Notes under the pieces: generated by a model
The model's database searches: none
What the model saw: the letters and a program-made list of their open reading frames with translations, nothing else
Told to the model about the DNA's origin: nothing
Translations under genes and position numbers: made by a program
In this document: in pieces, positions 25,663-33,779 of the stretch
Numbering within the stretch: the stretch's first letter is position 1
Layout of the letters: every line of letters begins with the position of its first letter
Assembly (NCBI GenBank): GCA_963815375.1
Contig: CAWFGX010000012.1
Coordinates: 62,001-126,000 of the forward strand
Source: JASHPR01 sp963815375
Lineage (GTDB): Bacteria > Actinomycetota > Actinomycetes > Streptosporangiales > Streptosporangiaceae
Reading direction: 5' to 3'
Length of the DNA: 64,000 bases

Positions 25663-26727
25663 CTACGAACCGATCTTGCTCAGCTGCGCCTTGGCCATCG
25701 AGTCGATCTTCGAGGGAAGCGGCGCATAGCCCAGCTGGCTGAGCATCGACTGGCCTGACCCAACCAGGTAGCCGACGTAGGCCTGCAGCATCTTCGTGTC
25801 GTTCTTGTTCGGCTGGGCCTGGCTGACCAGGACCCACGACTGGTAGGTGACGGGGTACGCGTTCGCGCCCGGGGCCCAGGCCGAGAAGAACGTCAGGTTC
25901 GGCTGGACGCTAACGCCATCAGCGGCCGCGGATGCTGACGACGGCGAGGGCGCGATGAATTTTCCGTCCGGGTTCTTGACTGAGGCGAACTTCAGCCCGG
26001 AGGCCTTGGCATCGGCGTAGTCCACATACCCGATCGCACCGGGGGTGGACTTGACGATCTGCGCCACGCCGCCATTGCCACTGCCAGCGCGGGCAGTGGA
26101 CGGCCAGCTGATCGTCGAGCTGCTGCCGAGAGTCCACGCGCTCCCGGCGGCCTTCTCCAGGAACAGCGAGAAGTTCTGCGTGGTGCCCGAGGAGTCCGAG
26201 CGGACGGCCAGGGTGATCGGCTCGTTTGGCAGGCTGACACCCGGGTTGTCGGCCTTGATTGCCGGGTCGTTCCAGTTCGTGATCTTGCCCTGGAACATGT
26301 CCGCGATGACCGGAGCAGACAGCTGCAGCTTGCTGACGCTGGAGAGGTTGTAGGACATCGTGATCGGGCCGATCACGACCGGGAAGTAGAGCACAGTCTT
26401 GCCCTTGAAGTTGGCTGCCTCGGAGGCCGGGACGGGCGCATCCGAGCCGGCGTAGTTGACGACCCCGGAGGCCAGGTCGGTACGTCCCTTGCCCGAGCCG
26501 CCAGCACCGTAGTTGACGGTCATGCTGGGCTGAACCGACTTGAAGCTGGAAATGGCCTGCTGCTGGAAGACCTGCTGGAACGTCGATCCGCTCCCGTTGA
26601 GCGTGCCGCTGAGGGAACCGCTGCCGCTGCCAGTCGCGGTGGTGCCCGACGACCCGCACGCCGCAAGAGCAAGAGCCGTCAGCACGGCGCCCCCGACCGC
26701 GACTATCTTTCCGCCCCGAATTCGCAT
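25663..26727 (-). CDS. pstS: phosphate-binding lipoprotein PstS (354 aa)
   Basis: Lipoprotein signal peptide MRIRGGKIVAVGGAVLTALA with lipobox LAAC. The mature protein binds phosphate: NGSGSTFQQVFQQQ, NYGAGGSGKGRTDLASG and YAGSDAPV line the site, with TLAVRSDSSGTTQNFSLFL after them and GAIGYVDYADAK as usual. Start ATG 26727 has AAGGAG 11 nt upstream; an upstream in-frame start (26778) would bury the signal peptide and is rejected. First gene of the pst operon, behind a PHO-box-like sequence. Confidence 0.96.
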   Translation of the reverse strand: MRIRGGKIVAVGGAVLTALALAACGSSGTTATGSGSGSLSGTLNGSGSTFQQVFQQQAISSFKSVQPSMTVNYGAGGSGKGRTDLASGVVNYAGSDAPVPASEAANFKGKTVLYFPVVIGPITMSYNLSSVSKLQLSAPVIADMFQGKITNWNDPAIKADNPGVSLPNEPITLAVRSDSSGTTQNFSLFLEKAAGSAWTLGSSSTISWPSTARAGSGNGGVAQIVKSTPGAIGYVDYADAKASGLKFASVKNPDGKFIAPSPSSASAAADGVSVQPNLTFFSAWAPGANAYPVTYQSWVLVSQAQPNKNDTKMLQAYVGYLVGSGQSMLSQLGYAPLPSKIDSMAKAQLSKIGS

Positions 26728-26850
26728 ATTGAGGTTGCTCCTTCTAGATCTGTACCTTTTGTTCAAAACGGAGGTCACTCATCTGCCGGCTAAATAAGCA
26801 AAGAAGCGCAACGCCCGTGACATATCCGGATCGCGACGCCTATCGCCACC

Positions 26851-26872
26851 GCCTGGTTAACAGAAAATGAAC
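26851..26872 (-). promoter_or_regulatory. PHO-box-like direct repeat upstream of pstS
   Basis: On the minus strand two 11-mers follow each other, GTTCATTTTCT and GTTAACCAGGC. The G-T-T-[CA]-A start repeated at 11-bp spacing is the layout of actinobacterial phosphate-response boxes (GTTCACC-type units bound by PhoP/RegX3-like regulators). It lies about 125 bp before the pstS start. The second unit is a weak match. Confidence 0.5.
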
Positions 26873-27360
26873 ATCAGAAGTCGAGAAGCGAAATTAAAGT
26901 TTCCCCCCGGAATTTACTGACACCGTCAGCTGATGCGGTTCCGCATGGCAGCCAGAGATCGGGACCGCTTTTGTAACTGATGTGCCTGATTGTGGCGCGC
27001 CTAGTCCCTTTCATAGCTCCCCCGGCTTGGTGACCGCCACAGGCGTAATACCCCGCTCCGTCGCCACCTACCATCGAGGTGTAACCGTCTGGATACAAGT
27101 TGGTAGCGTTATGACCTGGCATGTTTCCGCAGCTCTCCGGCTCCGGGGCCCACGTCACGCTTCGGTTCGCTTCGTTCAGCAAGAATGGAGATCTGGGATT
27201 CGATTGCTTTAGTCAAATATCTCTGGCGCACGCCGAAAGCCCGAGGAGGCAGCAATAATGCGCCGCAATGGTGCCGTCCTGACTGTTCCGTGTGGTCGTC
27301 GAGGCCAGCCCGGCAGGTGTGGCTCACGCAGCGCTTGGCTGGGCTGGCATCATCAGGCAC
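26873..27360. other. AT-richer intergenic region between pstS and the haem-oxygenase gene
   Basis: About 490 bases with clearly lower GC than the neighbours. A minus-strand frame of 102 codons (27182-26874, TNLYPDGYTSMVGGDGAGYY) is open but has no family or ribosome site. Short inverted segments such as CTACCATCGAGGTG near 27069-27082 could fold. It may be a long regulated leader, a small RNA or two divergent promoters. I could not match it to a known riboswitch. Confidence 0.4.
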
Positions 27361-27711
27361 ATGACTGTGGTGAAGATCAACGCGATCACGGTGCCGGCCG
27401 AGAGCGGGGACGAGCTCGCGCGGCGATTCGCGGCCCGGGCGGGCGCGGTCGATGACCAGGATGGCTTCGAGGGCTTCGAGCTGCTCAAGCCGACCGACGA
27501 GCGGACGACCTGGCTGGTGCTGACCCGCTGGCGGGACGAGGCGTCGTTCGGCGCCTGGCTGCACTCCCCCGCGTTCTCGCATGGGCACCGCTCCGCTGCC
27601 GAGCGCGCTGGCGGCGACGCCCCGCCCCCGGTCGGGGTCAGCAGCGAGCTGTGGTCCTACGAAATCGCTGGCGGCTCTGCCCGGCCGGCCGGGAGCGACT
27701 CCGCCCGGTAG
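27361..27711 (+). CDS. MhuD-like haem-degrading monooxygenase, ABM fold (116 aa)
   Basis: The start MTVVKINAITVPAESGDELA with RRFAARAGAVDDQDGFEGFE is very close to mycobacterial MhuD (..VVKINAI.VP...ELE.RFA.RA..V...PGF.GF.LL). The catalytic Asn7 is present, as is the Trp of TRWRDEASFGAWLHSPAF, and a histidine follows in FSHGHRSAA in the haem-ligand region. Such dimeric enzymes open haem to release iron. The C-terminus (GSARPAGSDSAR) is longer than in MhuD and overlaps the convergent gene by 55 bp. Confidence 0.8.
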   Translation: MTVVKINAITVPAESGDELARRFAARAGAVDDQDGFEGFELLKPTDERTTWLVLTRWRDEASFGAWLHSPAFSHGHRSAAERAGGDAPPPVGVSSELWSYEIAGGSARPAGSDSAR

Positions 27712-28226
27712 CCGGCCAGTGAGTCCTCGATGAGGCGCTCGGCGTCGGCCCAGGTAGGGGCCGCAGCGGCATAGCCGGGGACCGGCTGGGTCTGCGGCCC
27801 GAAGACGTACTGGTGGTCGACTGCGCCGCGAATCGCCGCGTGCACCTCGGGATGGTCGTCGACGAAGTGGGTCAGGCCCAGATCCAGGCAGTGGCCACGC
27901 TTCTCCGGCCTGGTCAGGCAGAACCGGACATGCCCGCGCGGCAGACCTGTGCGCTGGTAGAAGTCGTGGCCGTCCAGCCAGCGCAGGGTCCGCGCCTGCA
28001 CCCGCGGACCGCACTTGGACACCAGCCACACCTGGCCATTCAGCAGACGCGTCAGACGGGCGATGGACTCAACCGCCCCGGCCATCTCCGGGGTCGCCTG
28101 CATCGTGGCCTCGTCGCCCTCGAAGAACGCCGTGTCGCCGCCGCCAGGATGAGACGGGCCGTCGATGATCACCCGCCCGATGTCAATCCCAAGCCGGGGC
28201 TTCCGGCGGCTGCCTGGCATAGTCAT
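27657..28226 (-). CDS. HAD-like hydrolase-fold protein (189 aa)
   Basis: LGIDIGRVIIDGPS is a motif-I-like strand, but the nucleophile pattern DxDxT/V reads D-I-G-R-V, so the second acidic residue is missing. GQVWLVSKCGPRVQAR corresponds to motif II, and CLDLGLTHFVDDHPEV to motif IV (DD). VRFCLTRPEKRGHCLDLG carries the motif III Lys. The missing Asp suggests altered or lost phosphatase activity. Start is ATG 28226 (or 28220); no clear ribosome site. Confidence 0.6.
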   Translation of the reverse strand: MTMPGSRRKPRLGIDIGRVIIDGPSHPGGGDTAFFEGDEATMQATPEMAGAVESIARLTRLLNGQVWLVSKCGPRVQARTLRWLDGHDFYQRTGLPRGHVRFCLTRPEKRGHCLDLGLTHFVDDHPEVHAAIRGAVDHQYVFGPQTQPVPGYAAAAPTWADAERLIEDSLAGYRAESLPAGRAEPPAIS

Positions 28227-28303
28227 GCAGTCAGCATGCCGCACTGTCACATCAGCCCTGGTCTGGGGTACTCTGTCGCCCGCAGGCGATCAGGCGGGGG
28301 GCG

Positions 28304-28960
28304 ATGGGGAGCGTGCACAGCATCAGGAATCGTTTTGTCGACGATCCTGGATCACTTGGGCAGCGAATGCGGCAACGCCGCTGGGAGTGGTTCCGCGCCG
28401 CCTTTCCTGATATCGAGTCGATGTCTGTTGTCGATCTTGGCGGAACCGCCGAAGCCTGGCTGCGCGCTCCGGTTCGCCCGGCGCATGTACACGTCGTGAA
28501 CCTGGAAGCAGGGCCCAGCGATACCCCAGCGTGGATCCGGGCTGACCAGGCTGACGCATGCGACCTGCCCTCACATATCAGGAACAGCAATTATGACGTC
28601 GTCTTCTCGAACTCGGTGATTGAGCACGTGGGAGGGCACTCACAGCGGATGCGCTTCGCCGAGGCAGTGCACAAGCTGGCAGACGGGCATTGGGTGCAGA
28701 CCCCCTACCGCTACTTCCCGATTGAGCCGCACTGGCTCTTCCCCGGGTTTCAGTTCCTCCCGCTGCCAGTGCGCGCTGAAATATCGCACCGGTGGCCGCT
28801 CGCGCATACGCGGTCCCAGGACCGCGAGGACGGCTTGCAAGCGGCGATGGGTGTCGAACTGCTCGGCCGCGCCGAGATGGCCTCCTACTTCCCGGACTCG
28901 ACGTTGCGGACCGAGCGCGTGGCGGGCCTGGTCAAGTCCCTGATCGCGGCCAAGACCTGA
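28304..28960 (+). CDS. SAM-dependent methyltransferase, class I (218 aa)
   Basis: SMSVVDLGGTAEAWL is motif I (hhDlGG), HVHVVNLEAG motif II, ADACDLP motif III, and NYDVVFSNSVIEHVGGHSQR motif IV/V with the IEH of small-molecule and sugar methyltransferases. WVQTPYRYFPIEPHWLFPG follows as in relatives found in polysaccharide clusters. It opens the rightward polysaccharide block (28304-31156) and may methylate a sugar or a lipid carrier intermediate. ATG 28304 has GGGGGG just upstream. Confidence 0.8.
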   Translation: MGSVHSIRNRFVDDPGSLGQRMRQRRWEWFRAAFPDIESMSVVDLGGTAEAWLRAPVRPAHVHVVNLEAGPSDTPAWIRADQADACDLPSHIRNSNYDVVFSNSVIEHVGGHSQRMRFAEAVHKLADGHWVQTPYRYFPIEPHWLFPGFQFLPLPVRAEISHRWPLAHTRSQDREDGLQAAMGVELLGRAEMASYFPDSTLRTERVAGLVKSLIAAKT

Positions 28961-28972
28961 TGTCGGCGCTCG

Positions 28973-29560
28973 TTGATAAAGCCCAGGGCCGCCAGCGGAA
29001 CACGGGGCACGCAGCCGCGTAACCGCGGCCGGCGTCGCCTGCGGTACGGCATCGGCGCGCTGCTCGTCGTCGTCGCGGTGCTCAGCTTCGCCACGGCACG
29101 ATGGATTGTCTGGCCGCCCCAGCAAGCGATGCCAGCGCGGGTTGACGCGATCGTCATGCTGAACGGGCCTGGCGACCGTCTCAATACAGCGCTGAACCTG
29201 GCCTGGGGGCACCGGGCACCGGTGATCGTGATCTCCCGCGGTTCCGCCTACTGGGGGCACGGCAGCGTCTGCGCACCCAAGATTCCCGGGGTTACTGTGA
29301 TCTGTTTTGACCCCAGCCCGGCGACGACGCGCGGGGAAGCTGAGTTCGCTGGCCGCCTGGCAGCGAGATACGGCTGGCACTCGATCGCCGTTGTCGCCAT
29401 AACCCCGCAGGACACCGTCGTCCGGCTCCGGGTCGGGCGCTGCTTCGGAGGCAAGGTCTACGTGGTCAACAGCCCGCTGCCAATGTGGCAGTGGCCGCTG
29501 CTGGTCGAGTATGAAGGGGGGTCGGTCCTCAAGGCGCTGTTCGTCCAGCGGACCTGCTAG
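28973..29560 (+). CDS. YdcF/ElyC-family DUF218 protein (195 aa)
   Basis: One N-terminal membrane helix (YGIGALLVVVAVLSFATARW) then the DUF218 fold: VDAIVMLNGPGDRLNTALNL, APVIVISRGS, CFDPSPATTRGEAEFAGRLA and IAVVAITPQDTVVRLRVGRC. The family includes ElyC, linked to envelope polysaccharide handling. Only a TTG (28973) is available in frame; an ATG at 28960 that overlaps the previous stop leads into a 20-codon frame ending at 29022, so a frame error near 29000 may hide the real start. Confidence 0.7.
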   Translation: MIKPRAASGTRGTQPRNRGRRRLRYGIGALLVVVAVLSFATARWIVWPPQQAMPARVDAIVMLNGPGDRLNTALNLAWGHRAPVIVISRGSAYWGHGSVCAPKIPGVTVICFDPSPATTRGEAEFAGRLAARYGWHSIAVVAITPQDTVVRLRVGRCFGGKVYVVNSPLPMWQWPLLVEYEGGSVLKALFVQRTC

Positions 29561-29601
29561 AGCCGTTAACCTACCCGTGAGCAGGAACAGGGGGGACCAT
29601 C

Positions 29602-30501
29602 GTGACCAGCATCGTCATCGCTGCGCACAACGAGGCAACAGTCATCGGGCGTTGCCTGGACACGCTGCTCGCCGGGGCTGAGCCGGACGAGTTCGACGTG
29701 ACCGTGGTGGCTAACGGATGCACCGACGCCACCGCGAAGGTCGCGGCGGCCCGGCCCGGAGTCCGCGTGCTCGCTCTGCCGGAACCAGGCAAAGTGCCGG
29801 CGCTGAACGCGGGTGACGTCATGGCCGAGGGGTTTCCGCGGATCTACCTCGATGCCGACATCGTCATATCCGCTGAAGGCGTCAGGGCCCTGGGCGACGC
29901 GCTCACATCTGAAGGCGATCCAGCCGCCGCACCCGTGCTGGCCGTCACGTCGCGCCGCGAGCTTGACCTCAGCCGCAGCCCGATGCTCGTCCGCGCCTAT
30001 TACGCGATCAGCTCTCGCCTGCCGGCTTTCCAGAACGCGCTGTTCGGCCGTGGAGTCGTAGCGCTGTCCGCCGAGGGGCGGGCGCGTTTTGGCCGGTTTC
30101 CTGATGTCGTCGCCGACGATCTGTTCCTTGACTCCTTGTTCCGCGCGGCGGAGAAACGCGAGGTCGAGGCCGTGAGCTCCCGGATCGCGGCGCCGAGGCG
30201 CACCGCAGACCTGGTCCGCCGCCTGGTCCGGGTAAGGCGCGGCAATACCGCCCTGCGAGCGCGGGCGGGCGGCGCCAAGGGCCGGGTCCGCGGCGCGGCG
30301 CGGACGTCGTGGCTGCGCGACGTGGCGCTGCGTAACCCGGCCCTGCTGCCAGCGGCGGCATGCTACGCCACGATCACTCTGCTGGCCGCCGTCCTGGCCA
30401 GGCGGCAGGTCGAGGCGGCCAGCGCGTGGGGCCGCGACAACTCCTCACGCGTCGGCGATCACCAGCCAGGCAACGCGGAGGCGCTTGATGGGCGGCGCTG
30501 A
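29602..30501 (+). CDS. glycosyltransferase family 2 (299 aa)
   Basis: GT-A fold: MTSIVIAAHNEATVIGRCLD is the first strand, VTVVANGCTDATAK the nucleotide-binding stretch, and RIYLDADIVIS the D-x-D motif. GRFPDVVADDLFLDSLFRAA corresponds to the ED/base region and RRTADLVRRLVRVRRGN to a QxxRW-like segment. A C-terminal hydrophobic helix (LLPAAACYATITLLAAVLAR) may anchor it. GTG start with AGGGGGG upstream. It overlaps the deacetylase by 14 bp. Confidence 0.85.
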   Translation: MTSIVIAAHNEATVIGRCLDTLLAGAEPDEFDVTVVANGCTDATAKVAAARPGVRVLALPEPGKVPALNAGDVMAEGFPRIYLDADIVISAEGVRALGDALTSEGDPAAAPVLAVTSRRELDLSRSPMLVRAYYAISSRLPAFQNALFGRGVVALSAEGRARFGRFPDVVADDLFLDSLFRAAEKREVEAVSSRIAAPRRTADLVRRLVRVRRGNTALRARAGGAKGRVRGAARTSWLRDVALRNPALLPAAACYATITLLAAVLARRQVEAASAWGRDNSSRVGDHQPGNAEALDGRR

Positions 30502-31156
30502 CCTGCTGAACATCTGCTTTCACGGCGTCGGCACCCCTGGACGGGAACTGGAACCCGGCGAAGACGGCTACTGGGTAGCCGGCGATCGCTACCTGCGGAT
30601 CCTTGACGAGATCGCCACCTGGCCATCGGCACAGATCAGCTTCGACGACGGGAACGCCTCTGACGTGGAGGCCGGCCTGCCGGGGCTGCTGGAGCGAGGG
30701 CTGACCGCACGGTTTTTCGTGCTGGCCGGGCGGCTTGGCTCGCCTGGCAGCCTGGCCGCCAGCGACGTCCGCATGCTGGCGGACCACGGCATGAGCGTGG
30801 GAACTCACGGGATGTCGCACCGCTCATGGCGGGGGATGGACCCGGCGACGCGGCAGGCCGAACTTGTCGAGGCACGCCAGCGCATCCAGGAGGCCAGCGG
30901 CTGTGCAGTCACCGAGGCCGCCTGCCCGATGGGACGCTACGACCGGCGGGTGCTTGCCGGTCTGCGGGAACTCGGCTACGAGCGCGTCTACACCAGCGAC
31001 AGGCGGACCGCAGTACCGGGCAGCTGGCTGCAGCCCAGGTTCAGCGTGCGCGCCGAGGACTCCCCGGAATCGCTGCGCGCCACGGTCCTGCGGAAGCCTG
31101 GCCCACGCCAGAGAGCCAGGCAGAACCTTGTCGGCCTGGCCAAACGGCTGCGCTAG
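30488..31156 (+). CDS. NodB-type polysaccharide deacetylase (222 aa)
   Basis: Carbohydrate esterase 4 domain: ISFDDGNASDVEAGLPGLLE is motif 1 (catalytic base and metal Asp), VGTHGMSHRSWRGMD is motif 2 (H-[ST]-x-x-H variant HGMSH), and CPMGRYDRRVLAGLRELG is motif 3 (R-x-P-x-G related). No signal peptide, so it may act on cytoplasmic lipid-linked sugars. The substrate is probably an N-acetyl group of the polysaccharide. Its TAG shares CTAG with the stop of the convergent gene. Confidence 0.8.
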   Translation: MGGADLLNICFHGVGTPGRELEPGEDGYWVAGDRYLRILDEIATWPSAQISFDDGNASDVEAGLPGLLERGLTARFFVLAGRLGSPGSLAASDVRMLADHGMSVGTHGMSHRSWRGMDPATRQAELVEARQRIQEASGCAVTEAACPMGRYDRRVLAGLRELGYERVYTSDRRTAVPGSWLQPRFSVRAEDSPESLRATVLRKPGPRQRARQNLVGLAKRLR

Positions 31157-32127
31157 CTGACCCCGTGCTGGCTAACCCTGTGCTCGCTAACACAGTGCGG
31201 ACCTCGCGGCTCGCGCATCCTGCCGGGGCGCAGAAGCGCCTTTACAGCGGCCCGGCTGGTCTTCCGGCCCAGGACGGCGCGGCTCGCCTCACGCACGACC
31301 AGGGCGGTCCAGTAGGCCGCAGTCCGGACTGTGCCGTTACGGCGCCTGAAGAGCCGGACCCGGTTGAGCATCAGCAGCGTCCACAGCCCCGGTGACTGGG
31401 CCGAACCGCCCTCCAGGTGCACGGCGTGGGCCGACGGCACGTAGCGGGTCACCAGGCCTGCGTCACGTGCTCGGAGGGCGAAGTCGGTCTCCTCGGAGTA
31501 CAGGAAGAACGACTCGTCCCAGGGTGCGCAGCGCCGCCAGCATTCCGCGCTGATCAGCAGCGTCGAGCCTTCGGCCCAGTCGGTCACTGCTGTGGCGTCG
31601 TAGCGCCGCGGATCGGTGACGACCTCGCCGAGAGCGGGATAGCGGCCCGCGCGCTCTGCTCCCAGCAGCGCGTCACCCCAGGCGCGCAGGACGCTCGGCT
31701 GCCTGCGCATGGACTCGATCAGCTTGCCGTTGCGGTCAGCCAGCCGGGGCACGGCCATGCCGGTGCCTGGGGCCAGCGCGCCGAGCAACGCGGCGACGCA
31801 TCCTGGCATGAGCCGGACGTCGGGATTGAGCACGAGGATTGCCGAGTGCGGGGCTGCCGCCCGCACGGCGGCGTTGATGCCCGCGGCGTACCCGGCGTTA
31901 CGTCCCATCTCGATGATCGCCGCCGTGGGCGCCAGGCGCCGCACGGCCGGCACGCTGTTATCGGCTGAGGCGTTGTCGGCCACGGTGAGATGCCATGACA
32001 CACCCTTCAGCCCGTCGACAAGGGAGGCAAGAAGATCTTCCAGCAATCCCTCGCTGTTGTAGGTCACGACGACGACCGCCACCGTCGCGCCGTCCGTGCC
32101 GCTGAGCGGCAGATCGCGGGGTGTCAT
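31153..32127 (-). CDS. glycosyltransferase family 2, rhamnosyltransferase-like (324 aa)
   Basis: VAVVVVTYNSEGLLEDLLAS opens the GT-A domain, HLTVADNASADNSVPAV and MGRNAGYAAGINAAVRAA are diagnostic of WbbL/rhamnosyltransferase-like GT2, ILVLNPDVRL is the DxD equivalent, and SFFLYSEETDFALRARDAG contains the acidic catalytic ED. The tail ends in a 5-residue repeat. It follows the GT4 gene 8 bp downstream on the same strand, so both belong to one leftward unit. Confidence 0.87.
   Translation of the reverse strand: MTPRDLPLSGTDGATVAVVVVTYNSEGLLEDLLASLVDGLKGVSWHLTVADNASADNSVPAVRRLAPTAAIIEMGRNAGYAAGINAAVRAAAPHSAILVLNPDVRLMPGCVAALLGALAPGTGMAVPRLADRNGKLIESMRRQPSVLRAWGDALLGAERAGRYPALGEVVTDPRRYDATAVTDWAEGSTLLISAECWRRCAPWDESFFLYSEETDFALRARDAGLVTRYVPSAHAVHLEGGSAQSPGLWTLLMLNRVRLFRRRNGTVRTAAYWTALVVREASRAVLGRKTSRAAVKALLRPGRMREPRGPHCVSEHRVSQHGVS
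31156..31200. repeat. three tandem 15-bp repeats at a convergent gene end
   Basis: Units gctgaccccgtgctg, gctaaccctgtgctc and gctaacacagtgcgg follow each other. They encode the repeating tail CVSEHRVSQHGVS of the minus-strand glycosyltransferase and start right after the deacetylase stop. This looks like slippage expansion at a permissive C-terminus. Confidence 0.6.
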
Positions 32128-32135
32128 AGGCGCTC

Positions 32136-33407
32136 TTAAGCACGAGGCGGCTGCGGCGCAGCCGCCCGCTCAGCAGAACCGGCCGCCTGCCCGCCTTTTT
32201 CCAGCGCTCGCTTGTAGGCAGCAAGAAGCTTCGGAACCTGCTGTTCCCACGTCAGCATGGCCGCAAAACGCTCGCGCCCGATCTGGCCCATCCGGGCGCC
32301 GAGTTCCGCGTCATCGACCAGCCGGACGATTCCCTCGGCCAGTGATGCCACGTCATTACGGATGGCATAAAGACTTGCCCCGCCCGCAGAGACGCGGCCC
32401 TCGTGCAAGTCGAACTGGACGATTGGCCTGCCCAGCGCCATGTATTCCATGATCTTATTCATCGTGGAAATGTCGTTCATCCGGTTAGCCTCGTCGGGGC
32501 AGACACACACGTCGGCCGTTAGGAGAACGCTGCCAAGCTCCTTGCCCGATGAGATCAGGCCGGTGAACTCAACATGCTCGCCGATGCCGGCAGACGCGAC
32601 CCGCTCCCGGAGGCGCGGCAGCTCGGGCCCGGCGCCGACCAGCACAAACTGGATGTCATCGCGGCGCCAGTCCCGGACGATCATTCTGGCGGCGTCAACC
32701 AGCCAGTCCAGGCCGTCCTGGCTGCCCATGATCCCGACGTAAGCCACGAGGTGCTTGCGTCCGCGCCGCCATCGCTCGTCAGGCTTCACCCCCGCGAAGC
32801 GCAGCACGTCCGGGGCTGACCGCACCACGAAGACGTCCGTCGCAGGCATCCGGCCACGGCGCAACGCGATATCCAGGAAGCTGTCATTGGTTTCGATCGA
32901 CACATGAGCGCAGCGATATGTCAGTCGCTCGAACAGCGTCGTAAGACGGACAAGCAAGCCGCCTTCTGGCTGCCCCTTGGCGATCATAAGCTCCGGTGTG
33001 GCGTCGTGGTGATCATAGATAAGCCGCGCCCCCTGCGCTACGAGCGGCAGCGCGACGAGGAATAGCAGATCCGGCGGATTGCATATATGCACGACGTCGA
33101 CACGGCGGCGGATCCGGATCCCGAGGGCGAGCCGGAGCATCGACAGGATCGCAATCCCATACTCGGCCAGGTAACCCGAGGCACGCCGCGCCTCAGGCCC
33201 TGGCGAGTACCGGTAAACGTGAATTCCGTTCAGCAGCTCACGGCGGGCCGGGTAATCCTTTGTGCGCGGACAGACAATGTGCACCTCGTATCCGGCGGCG
33301 TCAAGGGCCAGCGCCTCCTGCCATACTCTCCGGTCGAATGGCACTGGCAGGTTCTGGACCAGAATAAGGACGCGCAGCCGGTCCCGGGCGCCCGCCTGCC
33401 TGCTCAC
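32136..33407 (-). CDS. glycosyltransferase family 4 (423 aa)
   Basis: GT-B fold: RVLILVQNLPVPFDRRVWQE is the N-terminal GT4 motif of exopolysaccharide enzymes, RLIYDHHDATPELMIAKGQ and CAHVSIETNDSF belong to the acceptor domain, HLVAYVGIMGSQDGLDWLVD begins the donor domain, and the E-x7-E motif is represented around NKIMEYMALGRPIVQFD. GTG start at 33407 has AAGGA 12 nt upstream. Divergent from the initiating sugar transferase, sharing a 370-bp promoter region. Confidence 0.88.
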   Translation of the reverse strand: MSRQAGARDRLRVLILVQNLPVPFDRRVWQEALALDAAGYEVHIVCPRTKDYPARRELLNGIHVYRYSPGPEARRASGYLAEYGIAILSMLRLALGIRIRRRVDVVHICNPPDLLFLVALPLVAQGARLIYDHHDATPELMIAKGQPEGGLLVRLTTLFERLTYRCAHVSIETNDSFLDIALRRGRMPATDVFVVRSAPDVLRFAGVKPDERWRRGRKHLVAYVGIMGSQDGLDWLVDAARMIVRDWRRDDIQFVLVGAGPELPRLRERVASAGIGEHVEFTGLISSGKELGSVLLTADVCVCPDEANRMNDISTMNKIMEYMALGRPIVQFDLHEGRVSAGGASLYAIRNDVASLAEGIVRLVDDAELGARMGQIGRERFAAMLTWEQQVPKLLAAYKRALEKGGQAAGSAERAAAPQPPRA

Positions 33408-33779
33408 GCGGATGCATCCTTACCGGGCGCAGTACCGTTAATGCGGCCAATCTTGGCAGTATCACTTCTATATGGCCAGAATCGGGCAAACTGCATCGGG
33501 TCCCCCCATGGGCAGAGACGGCAGCGCTCACCTTCCCTGCACCTGGCGGCACGGTCAGCTCACGCCAGCGACCACGTGTGTGACGCTCCGCGCGCCGCGC
33601 CCGATGTCTTTCACGCCATGTCCGTTATCTATTTGTTATATAATCTAGAGCTCGCCCCCGGCACTATCGGCGTGTCAAGCGCCCCGTAAACCACTTTGCC
33701 CGGTGGGGCGTCTTCCTTATGCGCGCAGGACGGCGACCTTGCTTAGCCGGATCCGCGTGGTACAAGGGGGGCCTTTGCC
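33408..33779. promoter_or_regulatory. divergent promoter region of the polysaccharide locus
   Basis: 372 bases between the GT4 gene and the sugar-transferase gene. TATAAT at 33639-33644, inside ATTTGTTATATAATCTAGAG, is a consensus rightward -10; no good -35 is seen at 17-18 bp, so activation or an extended -10 is likely. The rightward leader would be about 130 nt and ends with AAGGGGGG before the GTG at 33780. Confidence 0.5.

Noticed and set aside
26874..27182. cyclic-di-AMP (ydaO-type) or other riboswitch upstream of pstS
   Set aside because: A CATCAGCTGACGG stretch recalls one element, but the conserved order of the other elements is missing, and a covariance search cannot be run here.
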